Positions 41,458 to 51,176 of a stretch of DNA of 64,000 bases are shown here, piece after piece (within the stretch, counting starts at the first letter, position 1; every line of letters starts with the position of its first letter). A program made the translations under genes and the position numbers. The notes under the pieces are model-generated. The model did no database searches and was not told where the DNA came from. It saw only the letters and a program-made list of their open reading frames with translations. Source of the stretch: Frankia casuarinae (GTDB lineage: Bacteria; Actinomycetota; Actinomycetes; Frankiales; Frankiaceae); contig NC_007777.1 in NCBI RefSeq assembly GCF_000013345.1, positions 4,898,001 to 4,962,000 on the forward strand, in the 5' to 3' direction.

Positions 41458-42369
41458 ATGTCAGACACGGAATCTGGTCACAGCCCTCAGCCGGCTTCGG
41501 CGCTCGGCCGGGGCGATGCCGCACCACCGGGCCCCGTCCGCCGCACCTGGCTGGTCACCGGGGCTTCGCGGGGACTGGGCCGCGCCACCAGCGAGGTTCT
41601 GCTGGCCGCGGGCGACCGGGTCGTCGCGACGGCCCGCGACCGTGACACGCTCAAGGAGCTGGCTGAACGGTATCCCGACCAGCTTCTCCGGTTCGCCCTG
41701 GACGTGACCGACCGGTCAATGGTGTTCGACGTCGTGGACCGAGCGGTCGCCGCTGCGGGAAGCATCGACGTACTGCTGAACAACGCTGGCTACGGGCTTT
41801 CGGGTGCAGTCGAGGAAGTCACCGAGAAGCAGGCCCGCGCACAGCTGGACGTCAACTTCTTCGGTGCATTGTGGTGCACTCAGGCGGTGCTGCCTGTTAT
41901 GCGCAGGCAGGGTGGCGGCCACATTCTTCAGATGTCCAGCATCGCCGGCGTGGCGACCTATCCTAACATCGGCATGTACCACGCCAGCAAGTGGGCGCTC
42001 GAAGGCATGAGCGAGACTCTGGCACACGAGGTCGCCGATTTCGGCATCCGTGTGACGATCGTCGAGCCGGGCGAGTTCCGGACCGACTGGAGCGCCTCCA
42101 GCATGGAGCGGGCGACGCCGATGACCGAGTACGACGACGTGCTCGCCCGGCGTCGGCACGGCATGTCCGGGGTGTACGCGCACGTCCAGCCTGGTGATCC
42201 CCACAGGCTGGGCAAGGCGCTGCGGACCGTCGTCGACGCCGCGCAGCCACCGCTGCGGATCCTGCTCGGCAACAGCGCGGCCGACCTCGCGCCGCAGGTG
42301 TACCGCGAGCGGCTCGCGGAATGGGAGCGGTGGGATGCGCTGGCGCGGACGACGGATTTCGCCAGCTGA
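41458..42369 (+). CDS. short-chain dehydrogenase/reductase
   Basis: 303 residues. Classical SDR motifs: TGASRGLG (cofactor), NNAG, catalytic Ser in MSSIAG and YHASK (Tyr and Lys). The C-terminal part is longer than in polyketide KRs, as in the 280-300-residue SDRs. The first 28 residues are a flexible extension. Substrate unknown. It lies 238 bp after the TetR gene and converges with the ActVI-1-like gene, so it may be part of the pathway or of export/resistance. Confidence 0.85.
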   Translation: MSDTESGHSPQPASALGRGDAAPPGPVRRTWLVTGASRGLGRATSEVLLAAGDRVVATARDRDTLKELAERYPDQLLRFALDVTDRSMVFDVVDRAVAAAGSIDVLLNNAGYGLSGAVEEVTEKQARAQLDVNFFGALWCTQAVLPVMRRQGGGHILQMSSIAGVATYPNIGMYHASKWALEGMSETLAHEVADFGIRVTIVEPGEFRTDWSASSMERATPMTEYDDVLARRRHGMSGVYAHVQPGDPHRLGKALRTVVDAAQPPLRILLGNSAADLAPQVYRERLAEWERWDALARTTDFAS

Positions 42370-42478
42370 CAGGCCCGGAGCGGTGAGACCGCCCCGGGCA
42401 CGGTGCCGGCGGCTCCTCGCGGCCGGGGCGGCATCGCGGCGGCCGGGGAAGCGCCGCGGGGAGCCGCGGACGCTCGGC

Positions 42479-43450
42479 TCAGGAGCCAGACCGGGGCGGT
42501 GGCGCGTCGTCGGCACTGGCGACCGCAGCCAGCACCGCCTTCTGCAGCCGGTCCCGACGCGCGGCGAGTTCCTCGTAGGCGATCCCGCCGAATGCCTGGT
42601 CCGTCTGGTCCAGCACCAGATCCAGGGTGTCCTCGTCCAGCACCGGCCGTCCCAGCGCCGCCCAGCCCTGCTGCAGGCCGCTGCCGAGTGTGCCCAGCCA
42701 GTTCCGCAGGCCCCCCGGCCCGCCGCCGAGGTGGAACGACTGGAAGGGACCAACCGTCGCCCAGCGTGGGCCGAGGGAGCCGGTCACGATGTCGTCGAGC
42801 TCGGCCACCGTCACCACCCCCTCGCGGACGAGGTGAATACTTTCCTGCAGGAGGGCTGACTGAAGCCGGTTCGCGGCGAAGGCGGCGATCGGCCGGCGCA
42901 GGACCACCGGAGTCTTCCCGACCGAGCGATAGAACTCGGCAGCCGCGCTGACCGCGTCCGGGTCCGAGGTTGTGTCTCCCACCACCTCCACCAGCGGTAT
43001 CACGTGTGGTGGGTTGAACGGATGACCGACGATGAGGTGGCTCGGGTTGTCCATGCGGGCGCCCAGGTCGGCCGGCAGCATCGTCGAGGTCGACGACAGC
43101 AGCAGCGTTCCGGCCGCGGCGTGTTTCTCCAGCCGGGCGAACAGATCCTGCTTGATCTCCAGGTTCTCGGGTGTGTTCTCCTGGACGACCGCCACGTCCG
43201 CGACCGCCCGCTCCAGGTCCGGCTCGATCTCCAGCCGTCCGGCGAGGTCCGCGGGGTCCCGCGATGCGCCGGGCAGCCCCGGGGTGAACAGCCGCAGCGC
43301 ATCGTGGATGACCGTCTCGATGTTGCTGCGGGTGCTGTTGACCCGCACCCGATACCCGTGGGCCAGAAACAGAGTGATCCATCCAAGCCCGATCGAGCCG
43401 GCGCCGATCACGGCGACCCGGCCCCGCTCGGCGCCCACGTCCGTGGTCAT
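42479..43450 (-). CDS. 3-hydroxyacyl-CoA dehydrogenase-like ketoreductase (ActVI-1-like)
   Basis: 323 residues from the ATG at 43450 (ribosome site AAGGAGGAAGCC). GAGSIGLGW nucleotide motif, STSTMLPADLG and the active-site VGHPFNPPHVIPLVE are the family marks. In actinorhodin, granaticin and medermycin clusters an enzyme of this family (ActVI-ORF1) reduces the C3 ketone and sets the stereocentre before pyran-ring closure. That role is inferred here from the surrounding polyketide genes. Last gene of the second minus-strand operon. Confidence 0.8.
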   Translation of the reverse strand: MTTDVGAERGRVAVIGAGSIGLGWITLFLAHGYRVRVNSTRSNIETVIHDALRLFTPGLPGASRDPADLAGRLEIEPDLERAVADVAVVQENTPENLEIKQDLFARLEKHAAAGTLLLSSTSTMLPADLGARMDNPSHLIVGHPFNPPHVIPLVEVVGDTTSDPDAVSAAAEFYRSVGKTPVVLRRPIAAFAANRLQSALLQESIHLVREGVVTVAELDDIVTGSLGPRWATVGPFQSFHLGGGPGGLRNWLGTLGSGLQQGWAALGRPVLDEDTLDLVLDQTDQAFGGIAYEELAARRDRLQKAVLAAVASADDAPPPRSGS

Positions 43451-43538
43451 GGCTTCCTCCTTGTCGCGCTGTCTCCCAGGCACCAGAGCGGCGCCAGGCC
43501 GGAGGGCTGTCGTCGGCCCGCCGCCTTCGCACCAGTGG

Positions 43539-44603
43539 TCAGCCGGATGTCAGCAGCTTCGGGAACACCTGCTCGGCGAGCAGGCGCATTGTCGTGTCGG
43601 CGTCACGCACCGACAGATGTCCGGAATGGACACCCAGGCTGATGACGATGTCGTCACCGCAGCGCGCGGCGACGCGTTCAAGCTGGCCCAGCACCTCGTC
43701 CGGTGAGCCGACCAGAAGCTTGTCGTCGGCGAGCTTGTCATCGAAGGCGTCACGACCGCCGATGTTCGCGAGGCTCTCGTAGCCGGGATAGGCACTGCTC
43801 GACGTCGACTGCCAGGATCGAACCGCCGCACTGATCGCGGCGGTGTTCCGCTGTTCGTCGAGCCTCCCCTTCCGCCGCGCCTCGTCCGGTGAATCGCTCA
43901 CCACGCAGGGGAAGGAAAGCTGGATCTGTGGTGCGGCACGATGGCCGGCGGCCGACCAGGTGGAGCGGAACAGCCCGATCCGCTCGCCGAGCTCCGCCAC
44001 CGACATCGCGTTGGGGACGGTCTGCAGATGGTGCCCGGACCTCGCCGCCGCGGCGACGGAGTCGAGGCTGCGTGCCGAGGCGACAAAGACCGGTGGGTGC
44101 GGCTGCTGCACGGGCCGGGGCAGCAGCGTCACCGGTCCAAAGCGGTGGAACGCGCCGTTCCACTCGGCGTTCTCGGTGGTCCACAGCAACTTCACGGCCT
44201 CGACGCCCTCGGTGAACCGGGACCGGCTCTCGTCGAGGGAGATACCGAAGGCCCGGAACTCGTCTGGCAGGAACGCCCGCCCGAAGGCGGCGTCCAGGCG
44301 CCCGTGGGAGATGTTGTCGAGCATCGCGAGCTTCCCGGCGAGCTTTACCGGATGGACGAATGCCGGGATCGTCGCACTGGTTCCCAGCCGCACCCGACGG
44401 GTGCGGCCCGCCGCCGCCGCGAGAAAGGTCACCGGGTCGGGACTGTAACCGCCGTACGGAAAGAAGTAGTGCTCCACCATCTTGACGTGGTCGAAGCCGA
44501 GATCCTCGGCGAGGTCCACCAGGTGGAGGGCCTCGTCAAAGTAGTCCTGGGCACTTTTGTCTCGCGGGCCGACGGTGGGAAAGAAGACGATTCCGATCTT
44601 CAC
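43539..44603 (-). CDS. luciferase-like (LLM) flavin-dependent oxidoreductase
   Basis: 354 residues. The start MKIGIVFFPTVGPRD, KMVEHYFFPYGG and RVRLGTSATIPAFVHPVKLAGKLAMLDNIS fit the LLM alpha/beta-barrel monooxygenases that use FMNH2 or F420. Polyketide clusters sometimes use such enzymes for Baeyer-Villiger-like or hydroxylation steps. It lies between the ActVI-1-like gene and an NTF2-like gene on the same strand. Cofactor choice cannot be read. Confidence 0.8.
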   Translation of the reverse strand: MKIGIVFFPTVGPRDKSAQDYFDEALHLVDLAEDLGFDHVKMVEHYFFPYGGYSPDPVTFLAAAAGRTRRVRLGTSATIPAFVHPVKLAGKLAMLDNISHGRLDAAFGRAFLPDEFRAFGISLDESRSRFTEGVEAVKLLWTTENAEWNGAFHRFGPVTLLPRPVQQPHPPVFVASARSLDSVAAAARSGHHLQTVPNAMSVAELGERIGLFRSTWSAAGHRAAPQIQLSFPCVVSDSPDEARRKGRLDEQRNTAAISAAVRSWQSTSSSAYPGYESLANIGGRDAFDDKLADDKLLVGSPDEVLGQLERVAARCGDDIVISLGVHSGHLSVRDADTTMRLLAEQVFPKLLTSG

Positions 44604-44652
44604 GGTCTCTCACTCTCGCCTGGCCGCGTCGTTCGTCGCCGCTCCGCTCGGT

Positions 44653-45105
44653 TCAGGCTGGCGCGAATCCGTCATGGGTCAGGTCGCGATGGCGCACCAT
44701 CCAGCCACCGCGGGTCGGAACAAGATGGTCCGCGCAGACGACACTGGCGAACAGCTCCAGCTCGCCGCCCTTGGGCGTGCGCATCGCCAGCGCGTAGCAG
44801 CGGGTGTCGACGGTTCCGTTCGGGCCGGGACGCACCTGGAGCATGCCGATCCAGTGCCGCACCTGCAGACCGCTCGCGGCGGCCCGCTCGACGCTGGCAC
44901 GTGCCGAGGCTCGGATGGCCGGCCGGCCGAGCAGCGGATCCATACGTGCGGCCTCCTGGAAGACCGCGTCCTCGGCGAAGGTGTCCGCCCAGCTGTCCGC
45001 CTGCCGCTCGTCGAGGAGGCCCATCTGGTGGGCGTAGAATTGAAGAACCTGCGTGTACAGCTCCGCCGGCGCGAACGAGGCGGTAGGCGAGGCCTGCTGG
45101 GTCAT
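44653..45105 (-). CDS. SnoaL/NTF2-like polyketide tailoring protein
   Basis: 150 residues: LYTQVLQFYAHQMGLLDERQ, TFAEDAVFQEA, VRHWIGMLQVR and the C-terminal GGWMVRHRDLTHDG. It resembles the proteins at 13901 and 39860. It lies 44 bp after the monooxygenase gene and 49 bp before the LLM gene, so it is in the operon. Specific reaction unknown. Confidence 0.78.
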   Translation of the reverse strand: MTQQASPTASFAPAELYTQVLQFYAHQMGLLDERQADSWADTFAEDAVFQEAARMDPLLGRPAIRASARASVERAAASGLQVRHWIGMLQVRPGPNGTVDTRCYALAMRTPKGGELELFASVVCADHLVPTRGGWMVRHRDLTHDGFAPA

Positions 45106-45149
45106 GAAGAGCCCCCTCGGGTCGAAGGTGTTCGGGACCGGTGGCCAGG

Positions 45150-46283
45150 TCAGGCCGGCAGGCCACCGTCGAGCAGGAATTCCCCGTATGCTCCGGCGCT
45201 CGGTTCGAGCTGCAGCGCCACGTGGCTGGCGAGACTGTGGACATCCCGCCAGAACCGCTGGAGCGCGCTGTTCATCAGCTGGCCGCGCGACCCCGCCGTG
45301 CGGAACAGGGTCTCCACCGCCCCGACCAGCCGATCCGCCGCCAGCGCGCAGTCATGCGCGTTGCGCAGCGTCTCCGCCGGGTGCACCGGGCCGCTGTCAC
45401 ACACCGCCGCCGCGCGCCGTAGCAGGAGTTCGGCGATGTCGATCTCCCCGGCGACCCGGGCGGCAGTCAGGTGCGCCGCCGCCCGCCGCGTCGGGGATCC
45501 GCCGGGCCACCCGCCCCCCTCAGTGATCCGCCGCGCCCACGAGCGGTGGGCACCACGCGCCGCGCCGAGTGCCGGGCTGGCGAACAGCACACCGCTGATC
45601 GCGCGGTGCGGCACCCGGTGGCAGGCCGCGGCGGACCCCACCGGTCGGCCGCGCATCAGTTCCGCGCGGTCGAATGCCCGGTGTGGGGGGACGAACACGC
45701 CGTCCAGGACGAGCGTGTTGCTGCCCGTGCCACGCATGCCGGTGCTGAACCAGGTGTCCGTGATGGTGAAGTCGGCGCGCGGCACGGCGAAGAACCACGG
45801 CTGCGGTTCCGCCTGGCCGCCGATGTCCGCCGCGACCAGGGCCCAGTCGGCGAAGTCCACCCCGCTGGTGAAGGCCCACTCGCCGCGCAGCAGCCAGCCG
45901 CGGTGGTCGAGCCGGGCCGTGCCGGCCGGCTGGAGCGCGCCCACCACGAACGCGTCCGGCCCGTCGGACCACAGCTCGGCCTGGCCCTGTTCGGGCAGGT
46001 AGGCGCCCATGCGGGCGGCACCGGCGGTCACCGCCGCGCACCACGCCGCCGCGGCGCAGCCGGCGCCGACCAGCGCGAGCGCGTCGAGGAGCTCCAGCAC
46101 CGCCCCGTCGCAACCGCCCCACCGGGTCGGCACGAGATGCCGCGCGAAACCGGCGGCGACCAACGACTTCACCACGTCCGGATGCAGAACCCGGCGCTCG
46201 TCCGCCTCCTCGGCGTGGCGTGCCGCCGTCGATGCGGCTTCGACGGCGCCGGCGCGCAGGAAAGCCGCCGATGCCCCTGCCAT
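45150..46283 (-). CDS. flavin-dependent monooxygenase, acyl-CoA dehydrogenase fold (second copy)
   Basis: 377 residues, intact. It parallels the protein at 11748: GFARHLVPTRWGG, WLLRGEWAFTSGVDFADW, GMRGTGSNTLVLDGVFVPP and a C-terminal FWRDVHSLASHVALQ. ActVA-5/HpaB-type oxygenases hydroxylate aromatic polyketides with reduced flavin. It is much richer in alanine and arginine than its homologue and clearly diverged, so the two polyketide sets have separate origins. Confidence 0.82.
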   Translation of the reverse strand: MAGASAAFLRAGAVEAASTAARHAEEADERRVLHPDVVKSLVAAGFARHLVPTRWGGCDGAVLELLDALALVGAGCAAAAWCAAVTAGAARMGAYLPEQGQAELWSDGPDAFVVGALQPAGTARLDHRGWLLRGEWAFTSGVDFADWALVAADIGGQAEPQPWFFAVPRADFTITDTWFSTGMRGTGSNTLVLDGVFVPPHRAFDRAELMRGRPVGSAAACHRVPHRAISGVLFASPALGAARGAHRSWARRITEGGGWPGGSPTRRAAAHLTAARVAGEIDIAELLLRRAAAVCDSGPVHPAETLRNAHDCALAADRLVGAVETLFRTAGSRGQLMNSALQRFWRDVHSLASHVALQLEPSAGAYGEFLLDGGLPA

Positions 46284-46350
46284 CAGGCACCTCCTAAAGG
46301 GTCGAACCCCGACCTGCGGGCCTGCGAGAGGTCGGCCGTGACGGGCCCGC

Positions 46351-47307
46351 TCAGCGTCGTGCGCGCTCCGCGTACTCCTTCGCGTGCGCGAGGGTCGCCG
46401 AGCTGTTGGTGCTCAACGCGGTGCGCACGAAGTCCCGGGCGTCCGACACCGTCGCGTCTCCTCCGAGGACCGCGCCGATGCCCGCCTCGTTGATCGCGAC
46501 CGTGTGCCGTGAGGTCGCCCGCACGCCATCCGCGCCGGGCTCCAGGAGCCACTGCCCCGTGTGCATCGTCATGAGGGCCGGCAGCACGGTCTGCTTGTAG
46601 ACGATCTTCCGGTGGGGCAGGCACACCCGCACCGATCTGGTGGTGTGCGACGACCCGTCCTTCGAGCGGGTGTCCATCTCCAGAACCTGGATGCCGGCGA
46701 CGTCCTCCGTCAGCGTGACCCGCGCGACATGCGGCAGGCGGCCCTCCCACAGCTGCGCCTCGTTGAGGAAGTCGTAGACGTCCGCGGCGGCCCCGTTGAT
46801 CTGCACCGTGTCGTCGATGTCGAGGAGCAGATCGGAGCGGGCCGCGGCCAGCTCCGCGTTCTGCTTCAGCGCCGCCAGCTCCGACCGGCTGTTGCGGTCA
46901 ACCGCCTGCTCGATCCACTCCAGGGCCGCCGGATCGTCGTTGACGGCCCGGTAGTCGTGCAGGAGACGGACCCGTGACCGGTCCAACGCCAGCGGCTCGA
47001 TCATCCAGGCGCCGCCCATCGACGCTACCGGCGGCGCGGACACCTCCTGGCGGAACTCCACCCGCAGCCCGATCGGATCCAGCGAGCGCCGTGACGTCCA
47101 CGTCTTGACCTCGTCGTTCGCGAGGGCCCAGAGCTGGATGCGCTCGGTCCCCCGACCCGTCTCCCGCTGCTCGACGTGCACGGTGGGCGGGAACATCAGC
47201 GGCCACCGCGTGACGTCCGCGATGAATCCGTAGATCGTCGTGGCCTCGGCGTCGATCTCCACCTCGTGCTCGACCTCGCGAGCGGCGGTGTTCGTTGTCT
47301 GTCCCAC
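46351..47307 (-). CDS. di-domain aromatase/cyclase (second set)
   Basis: 318 residues from the GTG at 47307, which follows GGAGAGGGAGAA; the longer in-frame start would overlap the ketoreductase. First half: EVEHEVEIDAEATTIYGFIAD, second half: VYDFLNEAQLWEGRLPH. Same two-SRPBCC layout as 7938-8915, with parallel motifs (VCLPHRKIVYKQT against VCLANDRIAYKQT). Intact, although the KSa it would work with is missing from this set. Confidence 0.85.
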   Translation of the reverse strand: MGQTTNTAAREVEHEVEIDAEATTIYGFIADVTRWPLMFPPTVHVEQRETGRGTERIQLWALANDEVKTWTSRRSLDPIGLRVEFRQEVSAPPVASMGGAWMIEPLALDRSRVRLLHDYRAVNDDPAALEWIEQAVDRNSRSELAALKQNAELAAARSDLLLDIDDTVQINGAAADVYDFLNEAQLWEGRLPHVARVTLTEDVAGIQVLEMDTRSKDGSSHTTRSVRVCLPHRKIVYKQTVLPALMTMHTGQWLLEPGADGVRATSRHTVAINEAGIGAVLGGDATVSDARDFVRTALSTNSSATLAHAKEYAERARR

Positions 47308-47611
47308 TTCTCTCCCTCTCCGGGCCGCGCCGGAACCGGCCGGCGAGCCGGCCCGACAGTCAGAAGTTCCCGAGGCCACCGCAGACGTTGATGGCCTGAG
47401 CTGTGATCGACGCGGCCGAGTCCGAGACCAGATAGCCGACCATGCCGGCCACCTCGTCAGGCGTCGAATAGCGGCCGAGCGGGATCTTCGCCTCGAAACG
47501 GTCCAGTACCTCCTGCTCGGAGATCTGCCATGCGTCCGCATACCCCTGTCGGAGCCGCTGCGCCATCGGGGTCTCGACATAGCCGGGGCAGACCGCGTTC
47601 ACCGTGATCCC

Positions 47612-49324
47612 GTAGCTGTTCACGTCGGTTGGGTGGCGGCCTTGTAGATCTTGTTCGGTGATCGTGTGGCGTTCGCGGGCTGGTGGGTGATGATCGGATA
47701 GCGTCCGGGACGTGGAGTCAGGCGGCCGTCCGACGTACGAGGAACTCGTGCGTCTGCTTGCGGACCGGGACGCCACCATCGCCGCCCAGGCGGCCACGAT
47801 CGCGGAGCAGGCGCGGCTGGTCGAGCGGCTGGTCGGGCAGGTGGAGCAGCTCACCGACAGGGTCCGCGAACTGGACCGCCAACTCGGCAGGGACAGTACG
47901 AACTCGTCGTGGCCGTCGTCGTCGGACAGCCCGTATACGAAGAAGAAGGCCAAGCCCCGGTCGTCGCGGACGTCGATGGGCCGGCCGAGGGGTAAGCAGC
48001 CCGGCGCGACGGGCGCGACCCGTCAGATGGTCGACGACCCGGACGAGATCCACACGATCGACCCGTCGTTATGCGCGGACTGCGGGTTCCCGCTGGCCGG
48101 AGCGGCGAGGCTCACGACGCGGCGCCACCAGATCTTCGACCCGCCGCCCCCGCCGCGCCCGTATGTCATCGAGTACCGGATCGTGACGCGGGTCTGTCCG
48201 TGCTGCGCGGCGACGACCGAGGGGCTGACACCCGTCCCGCTGGCGGGCCGGCTTGTCTGGGGCCCGCGGATGCTCGCGCGAGCGGTGTGGCTCGTGTGCG
48301 CGCACCACCTCCCGATCCGCCGCGCCGCGGCGGTCCTGACGGTGATGGTCGGCGCGACGGTCTCCGCCGGCTGGGCCGGCGGCGTGCGAGCCCGCGCCGC
48401 GCGTCTGTTGGAGAACACCTTCCTCCCGCACGTGCGGGCGTTGATCGCCGCCGCGCCGGTCGCGCACGCCGACGAGACGACCGCCCGCGCCGACGGCGCG
48501 CTGCGCTACGTCCACGTCGCCGCCACCGACTACCTGACCGCGCTGCACACCGGTGACCGGACCGCCGAGACGATCGACGCCGGCGGGATCTGGCCGGCGT
48601 TCACCGGCGTGCTGATGCGGGACGGCTACCAGGGCTACACCCACCTCACCCGGGCGCTGCACGCCTGGTGCGGCGCGCACACCCTGCGCGACCTGCGGTC
48701 CATCCATGACGGCGACCGTGGCGGGCAGGTCTGGGCCGACGCGATGGCGACCACCCTGCTCGACGCCCACCACGCCGCGTGCGACGCCCGCGACGCCGGG
48801 GCGAACGCGCTCGCGCCCGAGGCCGTCGCCCTCATCCGCAACCACTACCGCGGCGCGCTCGCCCGCGGCGAGACCGACAACCACGGGGACCGCTCGTCAC
48901 TCGCCCACGACGCTCGCACACTGATCCGCCGGATGCGCCGCGAGGAGGACATGATCCTCCGCTTCGTCGTCGACCTGACCGTGCCCTTCTCGAACAATCA
49001 AGCAGAAAGGGACGTCAGGCCGGTCAAGGTCCAGCAACGCACCTCCGGTGGTTGCTGGCGGACCCTGGCCGGCCTCGTCGACTTCGCGGTCGTGCAGTCC
49101 TACCTGTCGACCGCGACCAAGTGGGGCCTCGACACCCTCGACGTTCTCGAACGACTCTTCACGACCGGCCCCTGGCTACCGCCCGCCGCTGAACCCGGCT
49201 GACGCGGCCAGCCTGCCATACCGTCAAACGACGAACCCCGTGCGCATCGCGCACGGGGCGCTCCGCCTGCCCTGACGCCGATAAGCGCCAAGCGCACCGC
49301 CTACCACCCGAGCTGAACAGCTAC
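47612..49324 (+). mobile_element. IS66-family insertion sequence (single-ORF type)
   Basis: 1713 bp. Terminal repeats start GTAGCTGTTCA at both ends (inverted) and an 8-bp target duplication GTGATCCC lies at 47604-47611 and 49325-49332. No accessory TnpA/TnpB genes, as in the ISBst12 group. Confidence 0.95.
47712..49202 (+). CDS. IS66-family transposase
   Basis: 496 residues from a GTG. The coiled-coil head (IAAQAATIAEQARLVERLVG) and a basic linker with DSTNSSWPSSSD are followed by a zinc-like motif (LCADCGFPL, CPCC). The DDE core follows (HADETTARADGALRYVHVA; GYQGYTHL; PFSNNQAERDVRPVKV). Complete and without stops. Confidence 0.93.
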   Translation: MESGGRPTYEELVRLLADRDATIAAQAATIAEQARLVERLVGQVEQLTDRVRELDRQLGRDSTNSSWPSSSDSPYTKKKAKPRSSRTSMGRPRGKQPGATGATRQMVDDPDEIHTIDPSLCADCGFPLAGAARLTTRRHQIFDPPPPPRPYVIEYRIVTRVCPCCAATTEGLTPVPLAGRLVWGPRMLARAVWLVCAHHLPIRRAAAVLTVMVGATVSAGWAGGVRARAARLLENTFLPHVRALIAAAPVAHADETTARADGALRYVHVAATDYLTALHTGDRTAETIDAGGIWPAFTGVLMRDGYQGYTHLTRALHAWCGAHTLRDLRSIHDGDRGGQVWADAMATTLLDAHHAACDARDAGANALAPEAVALIRNHYRGALARGETDNHGDRSSLAHDARTLIRRMRREEDMILRFVVDLTVPFSNNQAERDVRPVKVQQRTSGGCWRTLAGLVDFAVVQSYLSTATKWGLDTLDVLERLFTTGPWLPPAAEPG

Positions 49325-49970
49325 GTGATCCCCGTCTTTCCCAGCTCGTTGCCGAGGGCCTTGGTAAAACCGACCACGCCGTGCTTCGACGCCGAGTACG
49401 GCGCCCCGAGTACGACGCCCTGTTTTCCGGCGGTGGACGCGATGTTCACGATCCGTCCCCACGGGCGGCCGCGCATGCCGCCGCGGCTGAGCACATCCCG
49501 GGTCATGAAGAAGACGCTGTTCAGATTTGTGTTTATAACGTCGAGCCACAGGTCGTCCGTGATGTCTGCGGTGGTTCCCCCGCCGCTTCGGCCCGCGTTG
49601 TTCACCAGGATGTCGATCGGTCCCCACCGGTCGGCGACCGTCGTGACGAAGGCCGCGACCTGCGTGGCGGAGCGCACGTCGCAGACGAGCCCGTTGACGT
49701 CGAGGCCTTCCCCGCGCAGTTGTTTGACCGTGAGCTCCACGTTCGCGACGTCGCGTGCACAGAGGAAGACCCGGTTGCCGCCACGGGCCAGGGCTCGGGT
49801 GACGGCCAGTCCGATCCCGCTGGTGGCTCCGGTGACCACTGCCACCCGTGGCTGGGCGCCCGGCGGCTGGTTTGCTGGCATGGTTCCTCCCTTGGTGGTG
49901 GGGCCGGCGCGGCCGCAGCCTGACAGGCCCGACTCGGATCGTGTGGACGCGTGCCGCCGTGGACGCCGTC

Positions 49971-50267
49971 TCAGAGCAGGCGGTCCGCGTCCGCGCCGCC
50001 GCCGACCACGACGCCGCCGCTGCCGACATTGACAAGCTCGAGCAGCTCCCGGGGCGTCCGCGCGCTCGTCGCGGCGTCGTCGGAAAGCTTCACCCCGTAC
50101 TCGTTGGCAATCCGGGACGTCGTTTCCAGAAGGGCCAGAGAGTCGTATCCGAGGCTTTCGAACGACGTGTCCAGGATGTCGCCGTCGAGATCGATCCCCT
50201 CCTCGGCGCCGGCACCCTCGCGAAGAACACGTCGCAGATCATCGATAGTCATTGGCCGGGAATTCAT
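49971..50267 (-). CDS. type II polyketide acyl carrier protein (second set)
   Basis: 98 residues from the ATG at 50267. Phosphopantetheine motif ESLGYDSLALLE with Ser43. It sits between the beheaded CLF and the split KR. The C-terminal tail is glycine/valine-rich and longer than usual. The carrier protein itself looks functional, but the KSa-CLF pair it needs is not encoded nearby; cross-talk with the intact module is conceivable. Confidence 0.9.
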   Translation of the reverse strand: MNSRPMTIDDLRRVLREGAGAEEGIDLDGDILDTSFESLGYDSLALLETTSRIANEYGVKLSDDAATSARTPRELLELVNVGSGGVVVGGGADADRLL

Positions 50268-50291
50268 GGTCGCCTCCGCACAGATCGTCGG

Positions 50292-51176
50292 TCATTCCGG
50301 TACCGGGCCGCGGGAGTCGGCTCGGGTGAGGTCGGTGCCACCCGCGCTGTGGACGGAGCGGGCGACCAGCGCCGAGTTGAAGCCGCCGTGCCCCCTGGCG
50401 AGCACGAGCGCCGTGCCGACCGGGCCGGGTCGGGGCGTGGTCACCAGGTCGATCCCGTGCTCCGGGTCGACGGTCACGTTCACAGTCGGCGGGATGACGG
50501 AGTCCCGCATGGCCAGCAGCGCACCGACCACGTCAAGCGCCCCCGCACCGGAGTACAACCGCCCGGTCATCGTCTTCGGCGCGGTGACCGCGACACCCCG
50601 TCGCCCGAACACCCCTCGGATGGCTTCCGCCTCGGCCCGGTCGAGCTCGGGTACCGCGGCCGCGTCGGCAAACACCACGTCGACGTCGGCCGCCGACACC
50701 CGCGCGTCCGCCAGGGCCAGCTCGATGGCGCGCGCGAGGCCGGGGACGCGCATGGTGCCGGGCCGTGGGTCGAAGGTGGCCGCGTACCCGGTGATCTCGC
50801 CGTAGATACCACTGACGCCCCGATCCCGGGCAGAGCGGGCGTCTTCCAGGACGAGGAGCGCCCCGCCTTCGCCCGGAACGTGCCCGCGGGCCCGCCGGTC
50901 GAACGGCACGAACGCGGACACCGGATCGTCATCGGTGCTGAGCCGGCCGCTGGTCAGCTGGGCAACCCAGCCCCAGGGGCAGATCGAGCTGTCCACCCCG
51001 CCGGAGACGATCACCCTGGCGCCTCTCCGGATCTGGCGCCTGGCCTGAGCGATTGCGTCCAGACCCCCGGCCTGGTCGCTGACGATCACGCCGCCGGGGC
51101 CGCGCAGGCGGTGCCGGATCGATATCTGGCCGGTGTTGACCGCATAGAACCAGGCGAAGGACTGGTAGGCGCTGAG
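50292..51176 (-). pseudogene. chain length factor, N-terminus removed at IS6 copy C
   Basis: About 295 residues remain, beginning at AYQSFAWFYAVNTGQ, which corresponds to residue 125 or so of the intact CLF. The Gln signature SDQAGGLDA and the C-terminal GFNSALVAR are present. The first 120 or more residues and the whole upstream KSa gene are missing; the IS6 left end (51177) lies at the break. The ten codons before the break come from the IS. Confidence 0.9.

Larger units (their letters stand above)
47360..49881 (-). pseudogene. polyketide ketoreductase, split by IS66
   Basis: The N-terminal piece (49881-49325) ends GKTGIT and the C-terminal piece (47611-47360) begins VNAVCPGYVETP. Removing the IS and one 8-bp repeat restores a KR of about 260 residues in frame. 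The motifs are intact (TGATSGIG; STAGKQG; YSASK; INVCGGLGNF). It is homologous to the intact KR at 12923. As it stands, the N-terminal part stops at the IS border and lacks the substrate-binding end. The gene shows no other damage, so the insertion is probably recent. Confidence 0.93.

Noticed and set aside
47360-47953. 197-residue minus-strand frame as an independent gene
   Set aside because: Its first half is antisense to the IS66 transposase; only 47360-47611 is the ketoreductase C-terminus.
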